A stretch of 64,000 bases of DNA from Vitrella brassicaformis (Eukaryota; Sar; Vitrellaceae). The DNA lies in contig CDMY01000385.1 in assembly GCA_001179505.1 (NCBI GenBank), forward strand, positions 62,001 through 126,000, in the 5' to 3' direction. Of this stretch, positions 9,834 through 21,440 are shown piece by piece; the first letter of the stretch is position 1, and every line of letters starts with the position of its first letter. A program made the translations under genes and the position numbers. The notes under the pieces were generated by a model that was not told the origin of the DNA, did not search any database, and worked only from the letters and a program-made list of their open reading frames with translations.

Positions 9834-12800
9834 TTGACCATCTATGGCCTTCAAATCAACTACAGGTGAGTGCGTATTAATGCGCTGCGCACGGGCTCAG
9901 ACCATTGTGTCTATGTGGTGTCTCCTTGTGTGTCTGCAGATTCTTTCTTCCTTCGAAGGTCGGGTGTGAGCGTGTGCGTGGTTGATTCACGAGTGCGTGT
10001 TGCATGGTTAAAATGGTCTGGCGTCTGAAAAGGGCTGCCTGCGTCCGTGAGAGCAAAGGGCAAGGGACGAGGAGGAAGGACAATCGCTATGCAGCAGAAA
10101 CTGCTGCAGGGACAATTCTTTGCTCACTTAATCGCTCTTTTTCTATACCGACCGTTGGAAAAGAAAGCGAATTTTGCACCCACAGCAGCTGGATTGGTTA
10201 CACAAATACCATCAGTCATGAAAGAGATGATATTGTCCTCTCACACACATGCATATGATGATAAGTAACGCCACATCAGGTCGGTCGTCGGTCAGCAGTG
10301 CACGCACATTCGGCTGACCACGGAGCAAGACGAATGAAATGCATGCACTACTTACGACAAAACAAACAAAGGCGGGTACGGTACACGTCAAGCCGGCCGA
10401 CAAAAGGGGGGCGTGTATGCACGTGTGTATGTCAGCCCGCCAGGCAGCTCCTTACTGAAAGTCGTCTCTCGTCTGGCTCATTGTGTAGTGACACATAGGG
10501 TTGGAGCTCGATGGATGGATGGAAGGATGTGTGCGATGGGGAAACAAATGCGAGCCATATATGTATATGCATTGCACACACACACATACCCACACGTGAT
10601 GGTATGCGTGCGCATACATACGTACATGTACATGTACATGTAGACAGCCTGTCGGCTGACATGCATGTGGACATGTGGACATCTACATGTGCAATGCAAG
10701 CCAGGTAAAGAAACACGTCTACTAATCAATCAAAGACCACCAACCGCTGAGCACGGACGCAGCCGCACGTCGGCAGACACTCAGACACACACACACACAC
10801 ACAGACAGCCAGCCAACACGTCCGAGATCCCTTTCTGCAGGGAATGCTTACGTGTCTGTGTTCATCGTGGATGCGAGGGTCCACGATGAACACAGACACG
10901 TAAGCATTCCCTGCCCCTCGCAACATGACAGATTACGGCACGCAACATCCCTTTCTGCAGCCAGGTCGCTCGCCCATCCCTTTCAGTCACATTTATCCAT
11001 CAGTCCGGCACACAAGCACCGTCGCACACACATGAATTGGGGCACACACCAGCTGCACGAACCATCCGTCATACCCATCCATGAATGCACCCCACTCCAC
11101 CGGCTCCCTGCAACCCTGACCGACACGGAGAGAGAGAGAGAGAGAGTGAGGGAGAGAGCTGGCAGCTAGGCAGAGAGGGAGGGAGAGAGGGGGTCACAAA
11201 TAGGCGAAGTACTGCAAGCAATCAATACACGCGCCGGTAGTCAACGCATACATGTTCTACCGGCTCGATCAACAGACAGACAGACAGACAGGAAGGCAGG
11301 TCGATACTGGTGCATCAGGCAAGAAAATACAATTCTGACTCGCTCACAGTGAAGACACGTACACGGGCAAGTGGAGGCACGGCCATAGAGGCAGCCAAGC
11401 AGGCAGGCAGGCAGACAGGCGAATTAAGGCGACGGTTCTGGTTCTCTTCTTTTCAGGACGATCGGTCCACCCATGAATCCCACGTCCATCCATCTATCTG
11501 TCTGTCCAGTCACCATTCTTGTAAGCACGTGTTGCCAGGCAAGCACGTGATTCATGGGAGGGTGCTGTCACACCCTTCCCTTCCCAGCCAGGCACACAGA
11601 GAGGCAAGCAGGCAGTCAGGCCGATCTCCCAAGCAGAGAGAAAAAGATTCTGCTGCATACATGGAAGAGGAGAGAGGGCAAAGAGCGTACTGACTGTAGC
11701 AAAGAAAGGTCCATCGATGAATGATATGCTTGATATGACGGACGGACGGACGGACGGACGGGCGGATGGATGGATGGATTGTCGATGCACGCACATTCCA
11801 CACAGACAGATAGATGCAGTGACGCCACCACGGATGCACGCAGTAGGGCACGCACATAAACACTCAGATGATTGATGCACGCAACGCACATACAATGCAT
11901 TGACTAACACACTCAACAAACATCATGAATGAATGAAAGAGAGTGCCAATCAATCAATGAATCAACGGGGACTAAACCACTTTGTTTCTCTGCTTGCGTC
12001 AAGCCAATCAGTCAGCCACTCAACCCACCAGCCCGCCCGCCCGCCCACGTAAAGTCCCTCGCCCCCCTCCCTCCCTCCCTCCCTCTCTCTCTGTTTACGC
12101 TCTCTCGTAAGTCAGTGAGTTGTCTGTCCGTCTCCTGCCGTCCTCACTTAAACACAGGCAGACAGACAGACAGACAGGCAGGCGGGCATTCCAGCCAGCC
12201 ATCTTTGCTCCCATCCGTCCATCCACATGCAAAAAAGGCCTTACTCACATCACATCACATCGATGGTACATATACAGTCCACAAAACACCCATGGCTCGT
12301 ATGCACCGACGAAAGACCGACAGGATGGTCCATCCGTCCATCCATCCATCCGTGTCATTCGTTCGTCGCTGCTGGACAGCGACGCGAGTCATGTTCTTGG
12401 CGGCATACGCAGACAGACAGCTAGACAGAGAAGGTGTGTCATCACGCTGACTATGTGCTAACTACTAAGAAGGCAGCCTGGCTTGCTGGCTGGACATTTC
12501 AGCTCCCCTCCTGTCCTCTGTCTGTCTATCTGTCTCTCTGTCTGTCGTCTTGGCTTCTTACAAGAAGGATGAACGATGTACGCATGATACGGACATACCA
12601 AACACAGCACTAGGTGACACGGTTAACAAACGCATGAACCAGCACATGCACGCACGGTCAGTCATAAAAAGGCAGCATGTCCGTACGCATGTATGTGTGT
12701 ACGCCGAGTGAGTGAGTGAGTGAGTGGATGGATGGGCTGGCGAGTGGTGGCTGGCTGGCTGGCTGGCTGTTGTGTGTGCACCTACCTCCCCACCGACTCT

Positions 12801-14168
12801 CTCATTCACTCTTTTCAACGCGCCCCACCCACGCCCCCTCCTCCCACTCACTCTCGGCAACTCCATCCATCCATCCATCCAGACAAGCATATCAATCAAG
12901 AACACCTCCCTCTCTTTTTGCCTTGCCTGCCGTCGGGTCGTATGCGGCCTCTAGCGAGGAGTCAGTCAGCCATGACATAGCGCTTAAATGGTCGCACTTA
13001 TGTACTCATTCACTCGCACACAATACACACACAAAATACACACAACACACACAGACAGACACACTCACGCCAGGCTCAATACGATCGATCTTTACGGCAC
13101 AGCGGAACACCCCACCCGCCCCCCGCCCCCCGTGTGCAGAAAATACACAGAGGGCTGGCTGGTTGTCGGCTGTCTTCCATCGCCGATTGAGTCCCTCAGA
13201 CTCCCTCACACACCTTGATGAGCGATCCGCTATGGTAGCGGGACACACATGGAGGCGCGTGAGGAGTTCGAAGGAACTCAGGCGAACAAGACGCCCGCCG
13301 ACCATAGAAAGGAAGCGAAGAGGGAATCGGTCAATAAAAGGCCCACCGCTGCCAGGCGCTGCACTGCATTCATTCACTAAGCAATAATCAGTAATGGGGA
13401 AAAATGATCGATCACTCGATAGATTGATCCATCCCCGTTTGCTGTGTGTCGCCCCTCGGCTACCCTTCCCGCCTCTCCCCGTCCCGCCCACAAGAGTACG
13501 TAATCAAAGGATAAGAACAGAAATGTCATTGTGAAGAAGAAGGCAAGAACACGCCACCCAGCCAGCCAGCACCAACTACAACACAACACAACACAACACA
13601 CCACCCCCACGCACATTGACTGAATGAACTTAAGTGCCGACTTATCGTACGTACGCACGCACTGTGTGTAGTGTGGGTACCCCACCCCACCCACCACCCG
13701 CCATACGGCCCTCCCGTATACAATGTGCAAAACAGAGTGGATGCATGGATGGATGGATGGATGGATGCCCCCCGTAAAGAAATCGATAATAAGCGATAGT
13801 GCAAGTAGTGGCTGGCAAGTGACCAGCGGAGTGAGTGAGTGGGGGTACAAAGCAAAACCGACGCGACGATGCAGTCACTCATTCATTCACCAAACACAGA
13901 CAGGCAGGCACAGAAACTAGGTGCGTAAACACTCTGCACTGACCATATGACAAACCGCAATACCATCCATCACAAGTGTACATGTCGATGTGGGTGGGTG
14001 AGTGTCCTGCCTGCAGCCCCTATGCCATTCCACATTCGCTGCCTGGCTGGCCAAACAAGCCATCCATCCAACCATGAATCCCAGCCCCATGGTCAGTCAA
14101 GTCAATCAATCACCCCGACAGTCCCTCCCCCTCCACCCCTCCTGGTGCCACAGCGCGTCGTCAGTCGA
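9834..14168. repeat. Gene-free, microsatellite-rich convergent intergenic region
   Basis: This 4.3-kb interval lies between two convergent stop codons. I find no exon with protein-like composition; open frames are translations of repeats (runs of MDGWMDG, TDRQTDRQ, SIHPSIHP). It holds short arrays of CAGA (11276-11291), GACG (about 11737-11760), GGAT (about 11763-11779 and 13739-13767), CCCT (12066-12085), CAGA/CAGG (12156-12184) and GGCT (12751-12770). A perfect hairpin at 10837-10914 is listed separately. Confidence 0.7.
10837..10914. repeat. Perfect 35-bp inverted repeat with 8-nt loop
   Basis: The left arm 10837-10871 and right arm 10880-10914 are exact reverse complements over all 35 bases. 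The loop is TGCGAGGG (10872-10879), and the reverse complement of the loop (CCCTCGCA) follows immediately at 10915-10922. The 14-mer ATCCCTTTCTGCAG abuts the left arm (10827-10840) and recurs at 10947-10960. This arrangement is what a replication template switch would leave; it could also fold as a very stable RNA hairpin if transcribed. Confidence 0.95.
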
Positions 14169-15865
14169 TCATCTTCTCGCCACCCGCGGCGATGACCACC
14201 CGTGGCTGGTTGGCGCATGGTGAGGCGGATGGGGCGGTGTGTAAAAGTGTGAGTGTGGTGGCGGCACAATGGCAATCGTACGGCCGGGAAGCAGTGGGGG
14301 CGGCGGCGGCGGCGGCGGGATCGACGGAGGGGCGGGCAGCTGCTGATGAAATGGGTGGTGGTGGATGAGTGACGATGATGATGACCCCCTTATTGGCTCC
14401 TCTCCCATCTCGCTCGGTGTCTCGGTGGTGGTCGTCGTGCGACTGATGGGATGTGACGACACGGGCGTGTGGTGGAGGGGGTGGGGGCGGGCCGGTGTGA
14501 ACGGCGCTGCCGCCGAAGACGGTGACATGTCATCAGACTGAAGAATGCATGGAAAGAGACAAAAAGGGAGTCACACGGGTGGGAGTCTTTCTATATTTAC
14601 CAACCTGGTTTTGTGCCTGCCGCAGGGCTTTGAGGAATTGTCGCTGTTTCTTCGACGGCCGGGGTGGCTTCTTGCGCGGCGTGTGGTTGAAGTGGCAGAA
14701 CTGGCAGCTGATGCCGTTGGCACAGCCGCCCTTGCCGATGTTGTTGACAAACACACACGGCTTGCAGGCCCCCTGGTGGTGGCCTATCGACCCGACACTC
14801 AGCAGCTTGCCCGTGGTGGGGTCCCGCGGCACCAGCTGCAGCAGCTCCTGACGGGTCATGCACGACACGTCCGGCAGCCGCGGGCTCATGCCGCCCCTAC
14901 CCCTCTCGCCACGGAACCACGGCCCGTGATGATGCTGAAACGCCCCCCGACCCGGCCCCGAACGATACGGCGACGCGAGCCTGACGAGCAGTATACATAC
15001 ACATTGGGTCTTTTCTCCGCACTGCGGTTGGGTGTCCCAATCTTGCGCACTCACCGCTCTGATGTGGCGCCCTCTGGGCTGGTGATTGGCGACGGGTGTG
15101 TCGGGTGTGGCGGGGAGGGGGAGGGGGTAGTCAGCGGCGATGTGTTCAGAGGCGTGTGGCGCTCCGGCGACGAAAGACCCTCGCTGACACACACCACAGA
15201 CCACACAAGACGACAAAGACAAACATCGGCTCACCGACGTGCGTCGACTAATGTGCTGTCTGTCGTTGCAGGCCGCTCACCTGATCATCTGAGGAGACGA
15301 CTGGCCCGCCACGTCCACCTCTGACATCGAACCAACCAGCCGATACTTGACTCTGGAGTCCTCGAAGAATAACACAGACGCCGGAAGGTCGATCTTGAGA
15401 CGCTTGGCGCGGTTGCGGAGCGCCACAGTGAGGGCGGCAGACGAGGGAGAGGGCGGCGGCACATCTGGCTGGATGTCGATGCCATCATCCTCCTGAAGGG
15501 CGAGAGATGGCTGCGGGGCGCACAGTGTGAGGTGGTGCAGGGGGGTGTGAAGGGTCACTCGCGCAACGGGAGTCGGCCGATACAGGGCCGCTGCAACACA
15601 CAGACAGCAGACAGCCACACAGACAGACAGTCAGATGCCGTTGTCACTGCAGTGCGCTTGTTGCGTTATCTGTGTCTGCTCACTCACCCAGCAGCGACCT
15701 CGTGAGGGGGTCGGTGGTAGAATCCAAGAGCTCACAGGAGCGGGCCGTGCGCAGGTGCTCAGCGTTGGTGTTTGTGCAGTCAGGAGGTGCGAAGGAGAGG
15801 AAGGTGTTGACAATGCGGGGAGTCCAAGATAATGCAGCTGGGGGGGGCGAGAGTGAGGTCGACAT
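14169..15865 (-). CDS. CCCH-type zinc-finger protein, alveolate-style
   Basis: Five exons encode about 445 residues, and the splice phases all agree. The start MSTSLSPPPAALSWTPRIVN (ATG 15865-15863) opens exon one, which ends LTRSLLG. Exon two (from AALYRPTPVARVTLH) contains a basic helix NRAKRLKIDLPASVLFFED. Exon three is Ser/Thr/Pro-rich. Exon four holds MTRQELLQLVPRDPTTGKLL and then the zinc finger CKPCVF, GKGGCANGISCQFCHFNH, with the CxNGxxCxxCH arrangement found in many dinoflagellate and other alveolate CCCH proteins, followed by a Lys/Arg-rich tail (TPRKKPPRPSKKQRQFLKAL). Such proteins usually bind RNA. The last exon is poly-Pro (coded by the GGC run at 14296-14319), Ser and His rich and ends at 14169. 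It is divergent from the PPR gene. RNA binding is inferred from the family. Confidence 0.78.
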
Positions 15866-16020
15866 TCCGGCATCACGCCTTCTTGGAAATCCCTTCCCTC
15901 CCAGAGTGCGAGCTTGCAAAAGCCGACTCGATGGGAGGTTCCGCGCGCTGATCTGGGCTGGAAGGGCATGGATTGGGCTGCACTCGTAAGCGCTGGCTCG
16001 ATGGGCGAGGCTCAGGCTCG
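15866..16020. promoter_or_regulatory. Probable bidirectional promoter, CCCH / PPR genes
   Basis: A 155-bp gap separates the divergent start codons of the CCCH-type and PPR genes. No core promoter motif was recognised. An upstream frame of the PPR gene remains open without an ATG. Confidence 0.4.
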
Positions 16021-19000
16021 ATGAACAGAGGAAAGACACAGCGCACCGCCTCTGACATTGCGGGCATCTGCGGTCATGATCTCGTGCTGCTGGTGGTGGT
16101 GATGATGGTCATACTCAGCGGCGTGGTTGCGGCCGGTCTGTCAACTCCCTCCTCAACCTCTTCCTTTATCGCCCATCCATCTCTTGTGCCATCAAGCGGC
16201 AGCAACGACCTACCGCATCGCCACGACAGACGGCCTGGACACACTGGTCTGTCAGCAACAGTTCATCACCCACCCCGGCCGCCACAGCCACAGCCACAAG
16301 TGGTCCCATCGCCATCGCCGCATCCACCTGAGCGTCACTGGCCGTCGCCACTCAAGGTGCTGCGAGACCGTCGGAAGCAGCAGAAGGCTTCCCGTGAGAT
16401 GTCTGAGCGGACCCCCGTGTCCATCACCCTCTATGCCGCCCACACGGCAGCCGGGCAGGGCAACGCGGCTGAGGCGCTGCGGCAACTGTCGCTGGCTTGT
16501 AACTACACGGCCAGTGCTGTCAAGCTGCAGACGTCCTTCCTCCCCGCCTGCAGCCGCATCCTCAAGACACTCGTGGAGCGGTGCGGCCTGCAGGCGGGGC
16601 TCGACGCGCTCGACGTCATGGAGCGTGCGGCCATCAAGCCGGATGCGCCGATTTTCACCATCCTGATAGCCAGGCTGGGGGCGGCCAGGCAGGTGCGGGC
16701 GGTGGAGAGGGTGTGGGAGCGGGTCAGGGGGAGCGTGCAGGTGGACCTGCGGCTGTACAATGCCTACATGGCCGCCATGGCCAAGTGTGGCCGCGTGAAT
16801 GAGGTCCTAAAGGCATTCAAAGAGGTAGGTATGGTATGCAGCAAGTCATAATGAATGAAGACAAACAAGAGAGGCCGAAGGATCAGCATGTGTGTGTGTG
16901 TGTGTGTGTGTGTGTGGTGTCATATATATAGATGGAGGCGTCGGGGCTGCGTGGTGACGTGGTGAGCTTCTGCTCTGTCATGAACGCACACGCCAAGACG
17001 GGAGACTTCGCCAAGTCAGTCAGTGAGGGAAGGAAGAACATAAGCACATCAGTCAACAGCGCAGCACAGCCATGTAGGTCTTCTCGCTTCGCTTGTGTGT
17101 CATTCCTCTCTTCTTCCCTCTCTGTGTGGGCTGGGCAACATATATGATAGGGCCAACGACACATTCGCTTTGATGGTGTCGCGTGGAGTGTCGCCCAACG
17201 AGCGGGCCTACTCCATACTCATCGACGCGTACGCGCAGTGGGGACACGTTGACAAGGCTTTCCAAGTGCTGCAGGACATGGTGAATGACCCCACACACAC
17301 ATGGACATGGACATGGACATGGACATGGACACACATATATCAGCAACTGGTGAATGCGGTTGTCTCTCTTGGTGTGTTTGGTTCTGTCTGTCTGTTTAGG
17401 AGAGCCGTGCGGAGGACGGGAGCAGCTGCATGCCCAATGCGGTCACCTATTCGTCGCTCATCAAGGCCTGTGGGCGGGGCGGGCAGGTCAACCTCGCCAT
17501 ACAAACATTCACCCGAATGAAGAATGCGGTAGGTAATTGTGTGTGCACGTCACTCAAAGATGTTGGTCTGGTTTGGTGTGGGTGTGGTTGTGGTTTGGGC
17601 AGGGTATCGAGCCCAATGTGGTGACGTGGACGGCCCTGATTGACGCGTGCGGCAAGGGTGGCCGCATCGACCTCGCACACGCGCTGTTCCACGAGATGAT
17701 CAACAGAGGGGTGCCGCCAAACATGTAAGACATCACGTCACATCGCGTAGAGAGAGGGAGGGAGGGAGCACAGACAGCAACGGCAGGCAAGGCAAGGAGG
17801 ATAAGCGAATTCCTCGTTTCCAATGGCCGTCGGCCCCACCGGCAGGCAGCCAATGAGGCCAAATACTCATCATCACTTTGAACTGAGCCTCACTCATACG
17901 TCTTTGTGTCCACCTGTAGCAAGCATGTTGACACATGTGGATGCATCGCCCCTACGTGCCTCCCTCCCTGTGTGTGTCAGGGTGACGTGCAGTGCCATGA
18001 TTTCGGCTTTTGTCAAGAAGGGCGAGATGGACATCGCCTTCGAGGTGAAGGAAAGAAAATTCACAAAGAGGAATGAATCCCTCTGTCTACGTCTGTTGCC
18101 CCACCGGCGCATCTGTCTGTCTGTGTGTCTGTGTGTGGCACACACAGGTGTTCGACTACATGCGGGACGCGGGCCTGAGGCCTTCACAGGTCACCTATGG
18201 ATCGCTCCTGCACGCATGTGTCAGCAGGGGAGAGGTCGAACGGGTGGGCAAGGCAACCCCACAACACAACCAACCGCCAAAACACACATCCATCCAACGA
18301 GTGTCTGTCTGTTTATGTGTCTGTCTGTGTCTGTCAGGCGGCATCGTTGGCTCAGTTTATGAAGGACCACGACGTCAGCATTCAGTCCAATCTCACACGG
18401 CCCCTCATGCAGTCAGTCACACACACCACACAATATCAGGACTCTCCCCCACTCGCCGGCCTCTCTCTCTCTCTGCCTGTGTCTGCCTGTGTCTGTCTGT
18501 GTGCCATGCAGGATGTTCAGCCAGGCGCGTCTGTTGAACCGTGCCTTCGACATGTTCGAGCGCATGATCCAGCAGCGGCAGGCCCCCGACCAGGCCACAC
18601 TGCAGACCCTCTTCGACGCCATCGACACCGGCAGGGAGCTGAACCGCGCCGCAGAGCTTTTCGGCCGCATGCGGGAGTCCACCCACATCAGCCGCGTGAC
18701 GTATAGTGCGGTGCTGGGGGCGTGCAGGCGGGCCAGGACGATCGTCAAGGCATTCTTGCTCTTCAAAGACATGATGGTGGGGGGGGAGCTTGTCGAGACA
18801 CCCGTAGCGGGCGGCTCATGTGTGTGTGAGTGCATCTGTCTGTGTGGGTGTTTGTTGTGTGCAGGCTGCCGGTGTGACGCCTGGCGAGTCGGAGTATCTT
18901 TCGCTCATGGAGGCCTGCAGGGAGGTCAAAGACTTCGAGTCAGCCATCGAGGTGATCGAATAGAAAGACTTACATCGAATAGAAAGACTTAAACAGCGAG

Positions 19001-20316
19001 GAAATGAGCACATGAGGTTTGAGCAAATGAGGGCACCTGACCTTACTGCGTTCTGCTGGCCTCTCTGTTTGTGTGTGTCATGACACATCACACACACAGG
19101 TGTTTGCTGACGCCAAGCAGCAGGGCGTGCAGCCGGACGTCCACATGTACACGGCCCTCATGCGGACCGTCAGCGACGAGTTCAGACGCAGGGCGGCCCG
19201 CAAGCTCAACAGACACAGACAAATCGCCGACACTCCCATCACGGAGCCATCGCAGACACCCGACACTTCCCTCGATCGACTCCCTCCATCCCCATCCCCC
19301 GCCCAATTCCCGTGGAACGCCGCCATGTCTTCAGTCGACCTGCGGCAAGGCAAGAAGCTGAGCCCTCCGCGTGACGTGCTGGACAGAAGGAAGAAGCGGG
19401 CGGAACCGTCTCCACCAGAGCGACGAGTTGAGGCTGAGGCCCTCCCGGCCTCCGCGCCACCCTCTGTGGCTTTAGGTCTGTCCCGCCCCCGCCTGCGTCA
19501 CCTTGACAGCATGGCTTATTCGCTGGAGGAGCAGCACTACTACCGCGAGAATCTCTTTCGCATCTTCTTGGTGTTCCAGGAGATGCAGAGCAGCGGCGTG
19601 CAGCCCGACCTGTGTGCCTACAACACGCTGCTGGACGCCTGTGGCCGGGCGGGAGAAGTCGAAAAGGCAATGGAAGTCTTCAAAAGGTCAGCCAGTCCTT
19701 GGCTGGCTGTTCCTGAGTCGTGTGTGAAGTGAATCGACCGTCCCTCTCTCTCTCTCTCTCTCTCTTTGTTTATGTGCAGGCTGGTGTCAGAGGGTCTGGA
19801 GCCCGACTACGTGACCTACACCACGCTGATCAAAACGTTCGGCATAGCCGGCATGGTGGACCGTGCAGAAGAGGTCTTCACGGCCATGCAGCAGCGCACC
19901 AACCACTTCGCCAGCTGCGTGCTGCCCAGCGAGCTCACCTTCAAGCAGCTCATGCTGGCCAACCGCAATGCGTACCGACTCAGGCGGGTGTTCGAGCTCT
20001 TTGACATGATGCAGAGGCAGCACGGCATCCGGCCGACACTGAGGACGGGGGCGATCGCCATTCAGCTGGCGTGTGAGGTCAAGCAGGTCGAGAGGGCCTT
20101 GGACATCTACCGCACTCTCACAGTGAGGGCAGTGAGTGCTGGTGGGGAGGGGCGAATGAATGGATGAACAGATGCCGTATCACTGTGTGTGTGCCCCATC
20201 AGGCGAATCGGGTGCGTTTGGACAATCGGTCGCTGCACGCGCTGCTGTCTCTTCTCAACGAGAAGGGCCTCCACGACATGGCCAGCCGGATACGGCAGCA
20301 GCGAAGCCTCATGTGA
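16021..20316 (+). CDS. Pentatricopeptide repeat (PPR) protein with N-terminal targeting leader
   Basis: PPR proteins bind organelle transcripts in a sequence-specific way to process, stabilise or translate them. About thirteen exons give roughly 970 residues. The start MNRGKTQRTASDIAGICGHD is followed by a strong hydrophobic segment (DLVLLVVVMMVILSGVVAAG, residues about 20-40) and a Ser/Pro/His-rich stretch to about 130. That is what a signal peptide plus transit peptide for a plastid with extra membranes would look like. PPR motifs then run almost to the end, for example MPNAVTYSSLIKACGRGGQV, EPNVVTWTALIDACGKGGRI, RPSQVTYGSLLHACVSRGEV, QPDLCAYNTLLDACGRAGEV and EPDYVTYTTLIKTFGIAGMV. Many are 35-residue P-type repeats and no editing (E/DYW) domain follows. 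One exon (about 19101-19686) carries a charged insertion of about 120 residues between motifs. The stop is TGA 20314-20316. Confidence 0.93.
16889..16916. repeat. (TG)14 microsatellite in an intron of the PPR gene
   Basis: Fourteen TG units lie in the intron between the first two PPR exons, shortly before the acceptor at about 16930. Such a pyrimidine/purine-alternating run near an acceptor could affect splicing. Confidence 0.95.
17301..17330. repeat. (ATGGAC)5 tandem array in an intron of the PPR gene
   Basis: Five exact 6-bp units lie in the intron that follows the exon ending KAFQVLQDM. The frame through the array is open, so partial retention would add a Thr-Trp repeat. Confidence 0.9.
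18953..18990. repeat. 19-bp tandem duplication in an intron of the PPR gene
   Basis: The 18-mer ATCGAATAGAAAGACTTA occurs twice with one base between copies, directly downstream of a splice donor. It is probably a recent slippage duplication. Confidence 0.85.
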
Positions 20317-20832
20317 CCGACGAGAGAGATCGGTGCGACGTAGCCGGCCAGCCTTCTCCACGTACTTATCAGTTTTCCATCTGCTGGCTGGTGCGGTGTC
20401 TTGTGGTGTGCCCCACCCCAAAGGGAAGACGAGACACACACACATGACAGACAGACACAGCCAGCGGATGCACTCTCACACAGAAACAGGCTGGCTGGCT
20501 GCATGCACGGGCAGAGAGAGAGAGAGAAATACGTGGGGCGTTGTGTTGTGTTATGGTCCGTTTAATGAAGCCCGATTGTTTGGTTTTGTCGGACGAGGGA
20601 AGGATGGCGCTTTTCCTTAGTAGGGGGAGGAGGAGGGCTCTGTGTGTGTGTGTGTGCTGTCCCTCTATAGTAGATAGAGAGGTCGATGGATGGCGAGATT
20701 GCATGCCATGTCACGTACGTACAGACTACAGTCTCACAGAAACCGGTATGTAAAAGTGAAGACAAGTCATGTCAGTCGTCTCTTGTGTCGCTTTGCACGA
20801 TGGGCACATGAGCACTAGAGACACCACACAGG

Positions 20833-20870
<38 letters not shown>

Positions 20871-21440
20871 CTCACACACTCACAGACACCTTACTGCCTG
20901 GTGGCTATCACACAGAAATGGCTCACACAAGAGTGCGTGTGGGTTTGGCCTTCGATCCACGCTATCCGGATGGATGGAGTGGATGGATCTGCCAGAGACC
21001 ATCGACACAGACATGCATTCATTCATTCATTCATTATCTCGTCATATCGCCCTATACTGTACGCCTTTGGGCACACACGGGTGTGGTGTGTGTATTGTAT
21101 GTCAGCACACAAAAATGGCCGTGCGTTGGGGGGCGGGGCAGGGCAGCGCAGCGCAGCCAAGGTAACATAAAATGGGAAGGAAAAACGACACGCACCACGA
21201 CACAACACAACACACAGGCACACACAGAAAGACCGAAGGAAGAAAATCCCTCTTCATCATAATTCCCAACACACGGTGTGCGATATCTCTCTCCCTCTCT
21301 CTCCCTCCCTCCCTCACACAGCCACGTAAACCAGCCAGATGATCTCTCCAACCAACTAGTGCAGCAGGCAGCGAGTGAATTATGTGTATGTCTATGTGTG
21401 TATGAATTCATATCGGTCAGTGAGTGAGTGAGTCGTCTGT
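20317..21440. repeat. Convergent intergenic region with CA and GA tracts
   Basis: This 1.1 kb lies between the stop codons of the PPR gene and the GH26-like gene. It contains a (CA)n tract running into (GA)n at about 20832-20870, and CATT repeats at 21014-21032. No gene is seen. Confidence 0.7.

Noticed and set aside
12716-13387. 223-codon open frame on the plus strand in the convergent gap.
   Set aside because: Low-complexity repeat translation with no support from splice structure or homology.
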